Source: Dentipellis sp. KUC8613 (taxonomy: Eukaryota; Basidiomycota; Agaricomycetes; Russulales; Hericiaceae). Taken from it: 64,000 nucleotides of DNA. The position numbers and the translations under genes were made by a program. The notes below the pieces were generated by a model. It was given only the letters and a program-made list of their open reading frames with translations, was not told the DNA's origin and did not search any database. This document shows positions 1-12,500 of the stretch, one piece after another; position 1 is the stretch's first letter; each line of letters starts with the position of its first letter. The stretch spans positions 311,835 to 375,834 of the forward strand of contig NSJX01000001.1 in NCBI GenBank assembly GCA_002286715.1. Direction: 5' to 3'.

Positions 1-1402
1 CATGCTACTCTGGATCTAGTGCGGATGACCACCATGTTCGTCGCGTTATGCCCTACGCGGTCTTGTGATTGCTGACCTTAGTTCTTCCAGATGGTGGTCA
101 CGTCCGTTCGCGACTATCTCGCGAAAATGGCGGAAAAGACGCGTGAAACTTCGATCCGGGGACCACCACGATCTATGCCTTCGCCAGGCATACCACAGGA
201 CACGAGCTCCGTGAGTACCCGCACCTGGACCGAGACCGCGCAATAATGTTGTTCGGGCAAGGAGTGGGTATCAACATCAGCAGCTGGAAAACTCTATCGG
301 CCGTCCAACTTCTCTGACGGTGAGCACGAGCACGAGCACATGCATTAGCTATTCTGGAGGGTGGTGTAGGTGTAGCAAGGAGAGGAGGGGTACCAATAGA
401 TTATACGGAGCACACGATACTAATGAATAACGACCGGATCATGAACTTTCGTCGACATCGCTCGATTCTCGGTGGGCTGGCCCTTTGATTACCCTGATGT
501 TCTCTGGAAGCCATGACCTGTGAGTAGTGGAGAACAATATCGCGGCAACTCGCACATACCGTGGCGGAGGAAGATCTGGCGCTGACCCTGAGGCGTGCTA
601 GGGTCTGCTGTTGGGTCGGGCTCACGAAGCTCGAAGTTAGCTTCGACGTATACTTGCGAACCCTTGGACAGGGTGCGCAGGTAGTTGTTTGCACCCGGGT
701 TGAAGGAGAGAATATGGTGCCACGTAGTCTTCGACTCCGGACGAGCTAGGAGGAGGATAAGAAACGCATGATATGGCTAGTTCACGAGATACATACTTCC
801 GTCAGGGTTCATAGGCGGAGGAGGGTAATTAGTCGTGGCAACAGTGTAACTAGACGCAGGCACTTGAGAAGATATAATCACTTAAGAGTGAAGGTAACGC
901 ACCTGATATACTCCTTGTCACTCTTCGTAGTACGAATCTCAGGATCCCTTCCCAAACGGCCAATAAGGATGAGCTTCGCAAGGTCAGCAGAACGCGCTCC
1001 CGTTGTTGAGAAAGCCTATGATAGCGCAAATGTCAAGCTGCAGTCACCAAACAAAAACAACGGTCTTACACGAGCTGATGCGCGCGTAGCGGCAAAGGAG
1101 CGAGCAGCAGCAAACATCTCGCAGCTGAGGTGAGGGGACAGGAGGTGGTTTGCAGAGAGCGCGAGCGACCGTGACTTTGGACGCGACGACGACCGGCAGC
1201 GATGATGTCACGGACGTGACAACCTCACGTGCGGGGTACAGTTTTGTCACGCTTGCTCACGGCGCAGGCCGGTTTGGCTTGCTGCAGTCAATGTGGCCTT
1301 GAGGCAGCAGACTTCACCGTCATTCGCTAACCACCAATCACCTGTATCGTTTTCCATCACGTCTTCATCACATTGTTTCTCGTAAAACGCTGTATTGCTA
1401 TT
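1..1402. other. gene-free left edge
   Basis: I see no convincing coding region here. Open frames are short, lack recognisable motifs and have no coherent splice chain. The last ~100 bases before 1403 are pyrimidine-rich and probably form the HBS1 promoter and 5' leader. The start of the window may hold the end of something cut off, but nothing identifies it. Confidence 0.5.
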
Positions 1403-4400
1403 ATGTCGCGGCATAGATTTGTCCGGAATCTTGATCTAGAAGGTGAGTTATTGTTGTATCTCACTCTGCGGGACCCGGCAGCTCACCGATGTGCAGATGA
1501 GCGGGACGACGGTGCCCTTTCGGATGGAGGGGATGAAGACATGACACGCGAACAACGGAGTGCGTAGCTCTTGTCCCATAGTCGTCGAATTCGCGCCTCA
1601 TGGCCGTGGCATGCAGTCTTGATGGAGAGGGGGCTCGACCACATAAGGAATATAATCGGCTCAGAAGAGGATTCTGGATTCACCGACTCGTTCATCGAGG
1701 ATACACTTTGGGACTGCTATTTTGACGTGGAAAAGAGCGTGGAATGGCTGCTGGGTGCGTCGTTCTCCTCGACGCTATGGGTGTACTCCGGCTAATGCAA
1801 ACCGAAGAGGAACAGGGGCGACGACGAGCTGCTGCCGAACGCAGAGGTGAGCTTTGATCTATCACACTTTTGGACTATTGTGTTTCTGTTCTGTTTGTGG
1901 CTGCGCTTTGTTTTTGTCCTTCCGTTATTCTTCTCGCCGTGAGGTTCCCCTACATATAGACGCGGCGGTGTTGAGAGAAGGTGCATCTCCCCTCGTTTGC
2001 TCCCTGCCCGAGATCCATGCGGATTGTGTATGTTGATTGCTTTCGGTCTCTAGCGGAGCGTGCTAGGCTCGGGCTACCTCCTTTACCTGAAGACCATGAA
2101 GGTGCTCTTGGTATCGCTGGCGCTCCTCACCATGCTTCCCCTGCTGCGATTCTGGCACAAAATGCTTCTCTTGGTGGCGTTCATGGCATGCCGAATGTGC
2201 CCTTGATCGTATTGGCGCAACAGAACCAAGAGGACTTCTACGAAGGGTCGGAAGGATCTCTATCGGAAGGGAGCCTGGCGGGTGCTCGTCTCAGCACGAT
2301 ATCGGAGCGCACAGAGTTGACCGAAGAGCCGAAGCGCTGGTCACCAGCACACGGCACTTACGACAGCATGAGACCTCGTAGTGCTCGTCCGTCCTTCAGT
2401 ACCGCAACGACATCTTCCTATGGGGATCTTATCGGTACGTGTGGTAACATAATTGATTGGTAAATGGATGCTAAACTTATGTACACAGATTCTCGCTTCA
2501 CATCTACACGTCCTGAGAGCATTGCCGAGAGCATGCCCATGGACCCGAACGAAATTCAACCCTCTCCTCCACGCTCAGCCATGCAGCTGACTGTTGACGA
2601 GGAACCGCCCTCAGCTCGTTCATCAGGGACTCGCACACCTCCAACGCCACAACAGAGGGCGCCTAGTGTTCCCTTGCCTCCTCTAGAAGTCATACCCGAT
2701 ATACCCGACAACTATTCAAAATCGAGTCGTACGCCGCCAACACATAAGGCAATTCCGGTTCAGGTCTTCCGCTCCCGTTCGAAGAGTTCGAAGAGTTCCA
2801 AGGATGCTTCTACGCCGCCACCGCCGCCGCCACAGGTGACAAGCCCGACACATCTAGAGGACAAGCCATTGCCCGATCTGCCGCCGCCGAGTGAACCTCG
2901 ATACTCCCAGGTCGAGTCCCTTGCTCCTCCACCTGCACAGAGGAAGAGTAAGTTGTCGGCTTTGGCTAGCTCGCGGGCCGCAAGCACCAGGGCAAGCACG
3001 TTCACCAAGAGTTCTAGAATGAGTAGCACCAGTGTTGGGGGAGATTCGATTTTGACGTATCCTGCTCTCCGACCTTCACCAGCGTCAATGATGTCCCTGA
3101 TGTCGGAGGCACCTTCCGTGGCGCCTTCTGGAACATCGTCGATAGTTAAACGGGCTATCCAGTCTGCGTTACAGCAGGAAACGGGTTCAGAAAGCGCGTC
3201 CAAAGATCACCGAGATGAAGGCGTCCAGTATACACCTCCTGAGCTTGCGACATCATCGTCTACTAGCTCCAAGTCGACAATCAAGCCCTCTGTGTCTGCC
3301 GCTCCTTCACAATCGTCACAAACAACGGCACCGTCCGTCACCGATCTTGGCGAAGTCCCTGAACCTACAGTGTCACCGAGGCCTTCTAAGCTAGCTCAGC
3401 TGGCACAGGCAAAGGCCAAACAGAGCTCTTGGTCATCGAAGCCAAAAAGCACGCGTTCGCCATCGCCGCATACCCTGTTGAAGACGAGTCATACCGAGTA
3501 TCTCACACCTATTGCTAATGGACCGACTGCAACCACTGCTATCACGACGTCATATCAGTCACTGGACCATCTTATCCCCCCAGCTCGCTCTGCTCTCCCG
3601 CCCTCATTTCCACCGCCCAATTATAGTGGGGCTTCAGAATCGTCTTCTCAGCGTGCAAAATCTCCAACTTCTCCAAAGCAATCAAAGCTCGCCATGAAGG
3701 CCAAGAAGTCTTCAAAACGGAGCCAGGAGCCCGAGGAAGACCTGACGCCTTACCTCCCTGTCCCTGTTCCGGCAATCTTTGTCCCCGATGCGAACCGCTC
3801 CCGTGCGTCTCCATCAACCTTCGCTTCATTGCTCGTCGACGCAGCGCCTCTAACCCCCGTTGAAGATAAAGAACACCGAAAGGATGCGACAGACAAGTCG
3901 GTGTCGGATACCAAGGAGCGGCCACGCACTCGCAGTCGGAGCAATAGTCGCAGTGGACACAGTCACACACATAGCCACCACCGCCACCACTCTCTGACCT
4001 CGGACGTCGCCTCCGTGACGGCCTCTGACAAGTCAAAGGCGCGGTCACATAAACACAACCATGTGCACACCCATGTCCCCCCACCAGCCATCGGCCCCGG
4101 CTCCAACATCCCCTTCGCATTCGACGTCCCGAGCCCAGACGACATCGTGTTCAACGCGCGCAAGGGAACCTCACTGGCCCGCTCTTCCATTTCTTCCGCT
4201 AGCATTTTACCCCCTTCCACCGCCTCTTCCCGTTCTTCTACCTCTTCTGTTTCTACTGTAAAAGTTTGATTCGCCCTGCCTTTCGTTCGTTCGCGCGCCG
4301 TGGTGGTGTTTGATTAACAGATGTACTGACTAGCCCTGTTTTTGTTGTGCCAATGAACTATAGCCGCAAAGGAAAAAGAGAAGGCCCAGAAGTTAGCCGC

Positions 4401-6462
4401 ACAGCGGAAGATCGCTGAAGCTGCGTCCCGTTCGTCGTCTGCCGCGCCGTCGCGCGCGACGTCGCCGACCCGCACGCCCGGAAAGGGAGCTAGGGGCGCT
4501 AAGAAGTCGGCCCCTGCGACGCCGCGCACGAGAGTCGGCGCGATTGACCAGCAGCAGCTTGATATTTCAGGTTTGAATCTGAACGATAAGGAAGAGCAAG
4601 TCGAGGCGGAAGAGCCGCCGCCGAAGGTGTCGCTTGCGCGGGAGAAGCTGCTCGAGGAGGCGCGCGCGGCGTTGCAAGCGGAGGAGCAGCATGGTCTGCG
4701 CGGTGTCAGTTTGGTCGTCATTGGTGAATTGCCAAGCATTACATTGCGGATCGTGCCATGCGTGCTAAAGTGGGTTGCCAGGACACGTGGATGCTGGCAA
4801 GTCGACGCTTATGGGCCGGCTGCTTTATGAATTGGGACGGGTGGATGAGAAGAAAAGAATTGCTAACGAAAGGGCCAGCGACAAGATTGGCAAGGGGAGC
4901 TTCAGTTGGGCTTGGGAGCTCGATGGCACCACGGAAGAGCGCGAGCGGTTCGTGGGCGTCCAAGATTTATGGAGTACGGCTGACCCTCCTGCAGAGGAAT
5001 AACCATGGATGTCGCCATGCAAACGATGGCGACGCCTCATCGGAACATCACCATTCTAGATGCACCCGGCCATAAAGACTTCATCCCAAACATGATTTCT
5101 GGCGCCTCACAAGCTGACTGTGCACTCCTTGTCGTAGACGCAGGCACAGGGGAATTCGAGGCTGGTTTTGAGCGGGGTGGACAGACTCGTGAGCATATTG
5201 TATTGGTTCGCAGTCTAGGTGTCAGCCAGGTGGTCGTTGCCGTGAACAAGTTGGATCAGGTTTGTAGGATTTACTATTTGGATGTGTTACCTTCTGAGCT
5301 ACGTCAATTACTAGGTTGGCTGGGCACAAAGCCGCTATGAAGACGTCGTCAGCCAGTTGAAGACGTTCTTGGTCCAATCTGGCTTCCACCCAGCGAAGAC
5401 ACACTTTGCACCCGTCGGTGCGATGGCAGGAGTGAATCTGTTGAACAGAGATGGACCAGAAGCCGAGAACCTCAGGCAATGGTACAACGGGCCAACTCTT
5501 GTCGAATTACTAGGTATATCGCTATGCTTCCCAATCACAATACCGCCTGACCTTCACTCTCATCACAGACCAGCTACAACCACCAACGCGTGACATAACT
5601 GCACCCCTGCGGTTCCCCATCTCGAACGTATTCAAAGGACAGGGCTCGGGCACTGGCGTCTCCGGGAGGATCTGCGGCGGTGTCGTGCAAGTCGGCGAAC
5701 GTCTGCGAATCCGGCCTGGCGACGAGACTGCCATCGTAAAATGTACGCGCATTCATACTACCCATACTCCAGACCATTATCTTGACCGAGCGTCAATTTG
5801 GCAGCGATCGAGACGGAGGACAAGGTTGTACCATGGGCCGTGGCAGGCTGGAACGTGACGCTGTACTTGACGGCCGTGGACCCCATCCACCTCGACATCG
5901 GGAGCGTGCTTTGCCCGATGACGCAGCCGATACCCCTTGCGTCGGTGTTCACCGCTCGTATCATCGTTTTCGACATCCAGGTTCCGATATTGTCAGGATC
6001 GTCGGTGTGCATCATATTACAAATTTCCCCAGTGTTGGTCGCTCATCGTGCTGCATTCAGGTCGAGCTCTTCCACCACGCACACGACGTGCCAGCCTCCA
6101 TATCCAAGCTGACCGCGACGCTCGACCGCGCCTCCGGTGCCCCAATTAAGAAGAACCCTCGGTCTGTCCTGTCTCTTGCGAGCCCACACATGTATTCTAA
6201 CCAATGCGGATCTGCAGCTTCCTCACCAAAGGAACGTCGGCGGAAGTCCAGATCACCATCCGCCCGGGGGCGATGTCGGCTTATGGCTCGCGCCCTCAGC
6301 CCATTCCGCTCGAACCCTTCTCGGTCAGCAAGGAAATGGGACGTATTTTGATCAGACGCTCGGGCGAGACGATCGCAGCTGGTGAGTGGACCACATTGGC
6401 TCAGAGTCTTCACAAATGTTCATTGGGGGATTTCAGGCATCGTGCTGGATATCCTGAGTTGA
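1403..6462 (+). CDS. HBS1: Hbs1-like translational GTPase (ribosome rescue), 15 coding exons
   Basis: Partner of Dom34/Pelota; it splits stalled ribosomes in no-go and non-stop mRNA decay. Exons: 1403-1442, 1497-1559, 1617-1754, 1808-1846, 2054-2434, 2489-4257, 4372-4723, 4782-4947, 4995-5259, 5315-5513, 5569-5742, 5805-6004, 6061-6161, 6218-6381, 6437-6462, giving 1,358 aa. The N-terminus ([11 protein letters not shown]) and the segment [12 protein letters not shown]...[11 protein letters not shown] are the HBS1_N domain. A ~700-residue Ser/Pro/Thr linker ends with the conserved PSPDDIV motif (~768). The GTPase has GHVDAGKST (~928), [16 protein letters not shown] (~1004) and NKLD (~1067), followed by EF-Tu domains 2 and 3. 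The protein is about twice the length of human or yeast Hbs1, all from the linker. Most introns are 47-62 nt; those at 1847-2053 and 4258-4371 are unusually long. The junction into 4372 uses an AAG acceptor because the nearer TAG would break the frame. Confidence 0.95.
4258..4371 (+). promoter_or_regulatory. candidate HBS1/SKI7 alternative-splicing switch
   Basis: This 114-nt intron follows the exon that carries the whole N domain and linker. If retained, translation runs V-K-V then TGA at 4267-4269. Splicing to AG at 4320 gives M-Y-stop, to AG at 4332 a ten-residue tail, and to TAG at 4363 the basic tail [10 protein letters not shown] then stop. Only the AAG at 4369-4371 keeps the GTPase in frame. 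Every other choice yields a protein of ~810 aa without GTPase, the layout of Ski7 and of the short HBS1L isoform. The sequence shows the fork; its use is inferred. Confidence 0.5.
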
Positions 6463-7124
6463 ACCAGGGTTCTCAATATCTCGAGGGGCGGAGAAATTAT
6501 TAGTTATCTCGAACGACAGCAGTCGCGACAATCCTGTAGCACCACAAATCCTGTAGCCCCAACAATCGCTGGGAATGGCCAAACACGAGTCTGTGTAAAA
6601 TCCGACGCAGCCATGAACGTGATATATGTACACTTTGCATGGGACGCGACAAGATGAGACAACACGGTCTGAGATCTGAGAGGCACATGGCACGGAGTCA
6701 ATGCGAGACACGAAACTAAGCAACCATATGTGATATTAGCTCGAAGGCGAGAGAAGAGAAGACTGAAGTAAGACGGAGCGCAGTAACGAGGTCGACTCCG
6801 AATCCCGAATCCAAAAGCTACAGAAGGACGGCATATGTACACGGAATAGATATCCAGGCGGGGAGGGAAGACGGAACAGATGGAGGAAGACAATGCAAGA
6901 AGGTGACGCGCTGGGAGGGGACTGGAGAGTGAAAGCGCGCCTCGACCAGAAGGAAAGACAAGATGTGAGGAACGAACACAGAAGTGGGAAGTAAGAAAGA
7001 GAGAAGTCGTAAATCGTGAAATTTTCGTGGCGTAACATGCCGGTCGTCGTCGCCGTCTATGAATGATGTCCACAACACAACACAACCGATCCGAACCAAC
7101 CACCTACGCACGCACACCCTCACC
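6463..7124. other. convergent 3' intergenic region
   Basis: This lies between the stop codons of HBS1 (plus) and the CBM48 gene (minus). It should hold both 3' UTRs. I see no further gene; open frames here are AT-biased, short and have no motif. Confidence 0.6.
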
Positions 7125-9022
7125 TCACTTCGCCTTCGCGCCCTCCTTCTCGTGGTGGAAGATGCCCTTGATCTTGCCGAAGATGCTATCCCGCTTCTTC
7201 CGCTGGCTGCTCTGCCGAGACGGGGAGCTGATCGACCCAGTCTCGCTGGCATCCTTCGGGAACGCGTGGCGGTCCTTCTTCGTCAACGATGCAACGAGGC
7301 TACTCGTCCTCCTTGACTGCTTGGCCTTGACGGTGCCATTGGTAGGAGCCGGCGACGAGCCATTGGTCTTGGGTTCCTCCGCCTTGGTTTCAGCAGCAGG
7401 CGTAGGCTCGGCCGCCTTCGTCTCCGCGGCAGCAGCAGGAGCAGTGCCATTGGTAGCAGGCGTAGACTCGGCCGCGGCCTCCTTTGTCTCGGGGCTAGCC
7501 ACAGGCTCGGCCACCGGGACGACCTCCTTGGTGCCCTCCGCAGCGACAGGTGGTGCCGCGAGAACCTCCGGGGCTTCAGCCTTCTCCTCGACCTTCTCAA
7601 CCGAGGCAGGGACTTCCACAGTTGCCGGTGCCGCAGCAGTTTCCACTGCGCCTACGGTGTCTGCGGGGATGACCTCCTTGGGCTCGCCCTCGGGAGCCGC
7701 AAGGACTGGTGGCGCGAGCTCAGGAGCAGGAGACGTAACGACGACCTCCACAACTGGGGGCTCAGCAGCGGCGGTCTTGACCGCGGCGACGGTTCCATTG
7801 GCCTCGGCTTCGGTCGCCTCGGCAGCCACGGGGGCTTCCACAATCTGCACTGGCGTGTGTGTGGAGGGCTCGAAAACGTGAACGATCTCCTTGGGCTCTG
7901 CTGGCGCCGACGGTGCAACCGACGAACCAGGAGCCACCTCGACTGCAGGAAGAGTCTCCGCAGCGATAATAGGAACGATAGCAGCGGGAGCCGTAGGAGC
8001 CAGCGCGGCCGCTTCCGTGGAGAGGGGTTCTGGTTTCTTGGGCGCTGGGTCCGAGGATGGTGCGGGCTGGAGATGAAGAGCCGAGGAGAACGAGATGAAC
8101 ACGGATCATGGCGCAGTGGGGGCGCACCCAGGAAAGCCGATCGAAGGATAAACTTAGCGGCTGATATGGGCGCAAAGAGTAAGATTAAAAACACGTACCT
8201 CGGCGACCTCTGCAGCCCGCTCTTCTGCCTCCTCCGCATCCGGTGCGACCTGCGCAATGGGCTCCTGCACCGTCTCGACGACAGGGGCAACAGTCTCCTT
8301 GGCCGTCTCTACAACAGAGGAAGAGGGCTCTTCAGTCGCTGGTGTAGGTGCTTCATACGAAGACTCCAACTGACTAGCGAACTCCACCGCAGGCGCCACG
8401 AGGGTTTCGTGCAGAGACGATGCGATCTGCGAGAAGGCACCGGCCACGCCGCCATTCTGCTTGACGTCCCCTGTCTCGGACGAGGGTTCCTCAGATGCAG
8501 GTGCGACCTCTGCTGCCTTGGGCTCTGCCTGCGCGGCCTCTAGGGCCACATCGACTGTCGGAGGCGAGGGCTTGGGCGGTGCGGTGTAGACGTTGTTGAT
8601 GAAGCCGGACTGGTCTGCCTCGGTCTCCTGCGAGTCGGTCGTGGTCCACCTGCCATCGACGATGAACTTGTACGCAATCTTGTCTCCCCACGGAACATGA
8701 ACGGGGGCTTCAAATCCAGATGGGGTGCGTCCGAGACGGACGGAAGATGACCACTGGAACGAGAGGTAAGAGGAGGATGGGGCGTGAAGAAACGAAGGTA
8801 GGCGAAAGGAGAGACCAGTCGAGATTGCGGGCATGACTAAGATATACAAGATGAAGGGGGATTGGGGAACTTGCCTGGTCAAAAGTGCCAGTTACGATGA
8901 CCTCGTTGGCGTTGGGATGAGGCCTGTATAAGTATGTATGAGGGTGTGGACTCCGGGAGGCATGGAGCATGAAGTCAAACGCACCATTTGAGGACAACCT
9001 CGTGCAAATCCGATGCAGACAT
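7125..9022 (-). CDS. CBM48 (AMPK-type glycogen-binding) protein, Mdg1/Crp1-like
   Basis: Exons 9022-8985, 8923-8875, 8753-8199 and 8066-7125 encode 527 aa. The N-terminus is one AMPK-type carbohydrate-binding module (residues ~8-90): LKWPHPNANEVIVTGTFDQW, then SGFEAPVHVPWGDKIAYKFIVDGRW and a TTDSQETE...NNVY end. This is the arrangement of yeast Mdg1 and Crp1, proteins linked to pheromone signalling and cruciform-DNA binding. The remaining ~430 residues are low-complexity, rich in Ala, Glu, Pro and Val, ending in a basic Ser-rich tail with IFGKIKGIFHH. The short first exon starts MSASDLHEVVLKW, typical for the family. The intron after FDQ begins GCAAGT, so it is GC-AG. The module is clear; the cellular role is only inferred. 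Confidence 0.85.
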
Positions 9023-9593
9023 GCTGTTGTGATCTCGAGGGGATAATGGTACGTATTTTTGACGATGCGAGGCAGGCGATCTAGGAGCACAACGTGGAAG
9101 GCGTGTGCAGATGCGTGTGATAAGTGGTCTCGATTGATGCACAGGGGGTTCCGGGGCGGATATGCTATGAGACCAGCAAGCTACGGCGCCGATGTCGCGA
9201 GGGACGAGGAGAACGTCGAGGAGGACGGGAGGAGAGGACGAGGGCGGGAACGAACGTTCGACACGACGCTAAGCGAGTGCCGCTCCCTCGATATCAACCT
9301 ACATGACGTAAACTGCGGCTTTTCCTTCACCGGGCAAGCCTCCTCCTCGACACCACGTATGATAGCGTGCATGTCCCCGTAAATCTCGTCATTATCTCTT
9401 CTACGGCAAAGACAGGGTGAATGCACGGCACTAAACGCTGGTCAAGTCAACATTCTTGACTTTTTGGGAACGATATTAGTATTGAGCGGTGCAAGCCAGT
9501 ACAGCGGCGAAGGATCACACGAGGCCTTCCATCTCTATCTCAACCCACCACGCCCCACCACTCGCTATCTGCCAAGCCTCGTCCTCTTGCATC
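9023..9593. promoter_or_regulatory. divergent promoter region
   Basis: This 571-bp gap separates the start codons of the CBM48 gene (minus) and the DUF6535 gene (plus), so both promoters must lie here. CpG content is normal, unlike the DUF6535 gene body. I see no clear TATA box. Confidence 0.5.
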
Positions 9594-12500
9594 ATGCCCT
9601 TCGAGAGCGTCGACGACGCCGTTCTAGACACGCTCAGTAATGTACCTTCAGGTCCACCTCACGCGCATCAGCGCGATTCGGGCAGCGTCGCGCCGAACGC
9701 GGACAACCCTCTATTCGCAGATCATCTGGTCGCAGATTCTCCCATTGAACTCTCTCCGATTTTTCAGTACGTTTATTTGTGTCTTTCAACGAGAACCATC
9801 TAACCCTTAACACTAGTCGCGAGTCTATCGGGAAGTCTGACGTGGAGTCCTCCGACTCGCCTCGTCCTGAGCGGCGTCGCAGCGACCAGCAGCTACATCT
9901 GCCCAAACAGATAAGTTCTTCCGGCCGCAGCGGTCGACGCACCGTCCAACCTCCCGTGGCCTCTCAGACGGGGACGCCAAAGTCGAAGGAGCGCGAGTCT
10001 CTGCGCTGGGATCACGAGGCGGTGCCCAATGCAGACGATCAAGACGAACCTAATATACAGCCACCTCTCGCTGATGGTGGCGAGGACGAAGACAAGCTTC
10101 CTCCTCCCGTTACCGATACTGGTTCGGCAGGGTACGCAGGAACTCGTCGTATCTTCGGTATCGCGAATCGTCGCCATGTGCGTATCGGAGTAGGTACGTC
10201 GTCTGCAGGTCTTCTATGATATCATGATATACTCAAGTCGGGTATTGTGCAGGCAATGATCCACACAATTACGAACAGAAGTATCCTGCAGATGAGATGG
10301 GTGAAGAGTTGGGTCCTAATGCCCGGGTCTGGCGAGTCTACCTGGACGAAGCTGAGGCCTTCGACAAAGATATGATTGACAGTTGGAAGGATACTATTGA
10401 TGTCCTTCTTGTATTTGTGAGTTTTTTTCATCCACATCACAGGATTTTTGTTATTTATTCTCTGCTCTGTTTACAGGCTGGTCTTTTCTCAGCTGTGGTC
10501 ACCACATTTGTTGTCCAAACATCTCAGGCTCTACAACCAGATTATGCTATGGTCTCTGCATCACTGCTCACTGAGCTAGTTGGGCTGCAGAGGGCTGCTT
10601 CTCAGGGCATCTCTTTTGACTCTGTGCCTGTTTCACAGGTCAACAGCACATCCCCATTCAAAGCTGCAGCAAATGACAGATGGGTCAATGGTCTCTGGTT
10701 CACCAGTCTTGCTTTCAGTCTGGGCACTGCTCTGGTCTCTGTGCTTGTCAAACAATGGTTGCAGAACTATGTGGCTGCTGTCTCTGGGTCAGCCAGCACT
10801 AGAGTCCAAATCAGACAGTTCAGATTCTATGGTCTTGAGAAATGGCATCTCAGAGGCATTATTGGCATGCTCCCTGCTCTCATGCATATTGCATTGTTGT
10901 TCTTCTTCATTGGCCTTGTGGTATTCTTGTATAACTTGGATCTAGTCATATCTTGGGTTGTCACCTGCATTGCCATAATTGCATACACTGCATATTTTAT
11001 CAGCAATCTGCTCCCACTGGCATATATGGATTGTCCTTATAGGACACCTCTGTCAGACTATATTTATATGGGATATTATCAATGGCTTAACCTATGGCAC
11101 TACTTGTCCAATGAAGGGGTTGCAGCTGCAAAGCACTTTTGCAGTTCACATTGGAACAGATTGATGAGAAGCTTGGCATTCAAAGATGACTCTCACAGTG
11201 ATGATGGGGCTTCAGAGTTCACCCCATACAGAGACACCATCTATACTCAGGAGCTGCTCAAAAATAGAGAATATGTCTCAGTTGCCAAAAAGGCACAGTT
11301 TCTGGAGATGAAAGCTCTGTCATGGCTTAACAAGTCCTCTTCAAATCCCACTGTCACAAATATCATTCTGCAGTCTTTGGCAGGTGCTGAGAAGAATCAG
11401 CACACATTGGGCTTGTTTCTCAACCCAGACTTCATGAACAGATATAGCTCTATAGTGGAAAGCTCTGCAGACATGTTGAGAGGCCATCAAGTAGGCAGCA
11501 TTGAACACATAGAAAATGCAGCTGCTGCAGAAAGGCTTACCAGAGGATACCTGAACCTCAGGAAATCTTATAAAGGAGGAGATATAAACTCTCTGTCTTC
11601 TAGCATGACTAATTCTCTGGTGAACTCTGGTATTTCACTGCAGATCCCTGAATTATTTGCTCTTGGATACTGCTGCAGGTTTCTTGACCCACAATATAAC
11701 TGGGAAAACAGGTTCATTCAGGAGATCACACAGTTCTTTGATGACTATCTACAACATAAAATCAATCTTCATGATGCTCACATAAATCTATACATTCACT
11801 ATCTTGGGAGAAATGCTTTAATTGATCCATTTCTGCCTATAGACACTAAGGCCTGGTCTTGTGCCCTTCTCATTCTGAACTACATGCATAAATTTGTTAT
11901 CAAAACAAGCACAGATTTCTTGAAGGAGAATGCTCTCCAACTATCAGGCTTTTTACATGCTATGTTTTTCTCTCACATTGAAAGACAGTATGACATTGTG
12001 GATATAATCCCTGTCCTTGTATACCTACTGGAGAATTTTGATGAATGGTGTGATGAGGCAAATGAACAGCAGATAGCTGTGATACCTCAGTTGTTCCACC
12101 TGAAAATCTCTTATGCATTTCAGGCTCCTTTGTTTCCTTACTATGGCTGGTTGATGAAAGCATATACAACACTGGGCAACTTCATCTGTTCATCTAACTT
12201 CAAACATGATAAATTAGTTGATGAAACAAAGATATCAATACTCAGATTATACTGCAAGATTTACTCTGCCATCAATGCAGATGATATAATCAATGATGCA
12301 TACTATATTCCTCCTCCTAAGACAACCATTAAATATGGGCCTTATACACAGCAGTTGATGAACACAGTGAAGAATACACAATCATGCAGGCTTTACAACT
12401 ATGTCTGCAGGGCACTTCTTACATTTTTGAGAGACCAATCCCTGGCATTCTGTAAAGAATTTTGCACATATGACATTATAGAGATACTTCAGATGACCAG

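Noticed and set aside
4258..4269. TGA at 4267 as the true end of a separate Ser-rich gene
   Set aside because: The GTPase exons downstream join in frame and the N-terminal domain is HBS1_N; kept as a possible isoform only.
7063..7881. 272-codon plus-strand frame, Ala/Ser-rich
   Set aside because: It is antisense to the low-complexity CBM48 protein tail; its composition is a shadow of the GC-rich minus-strand codons.
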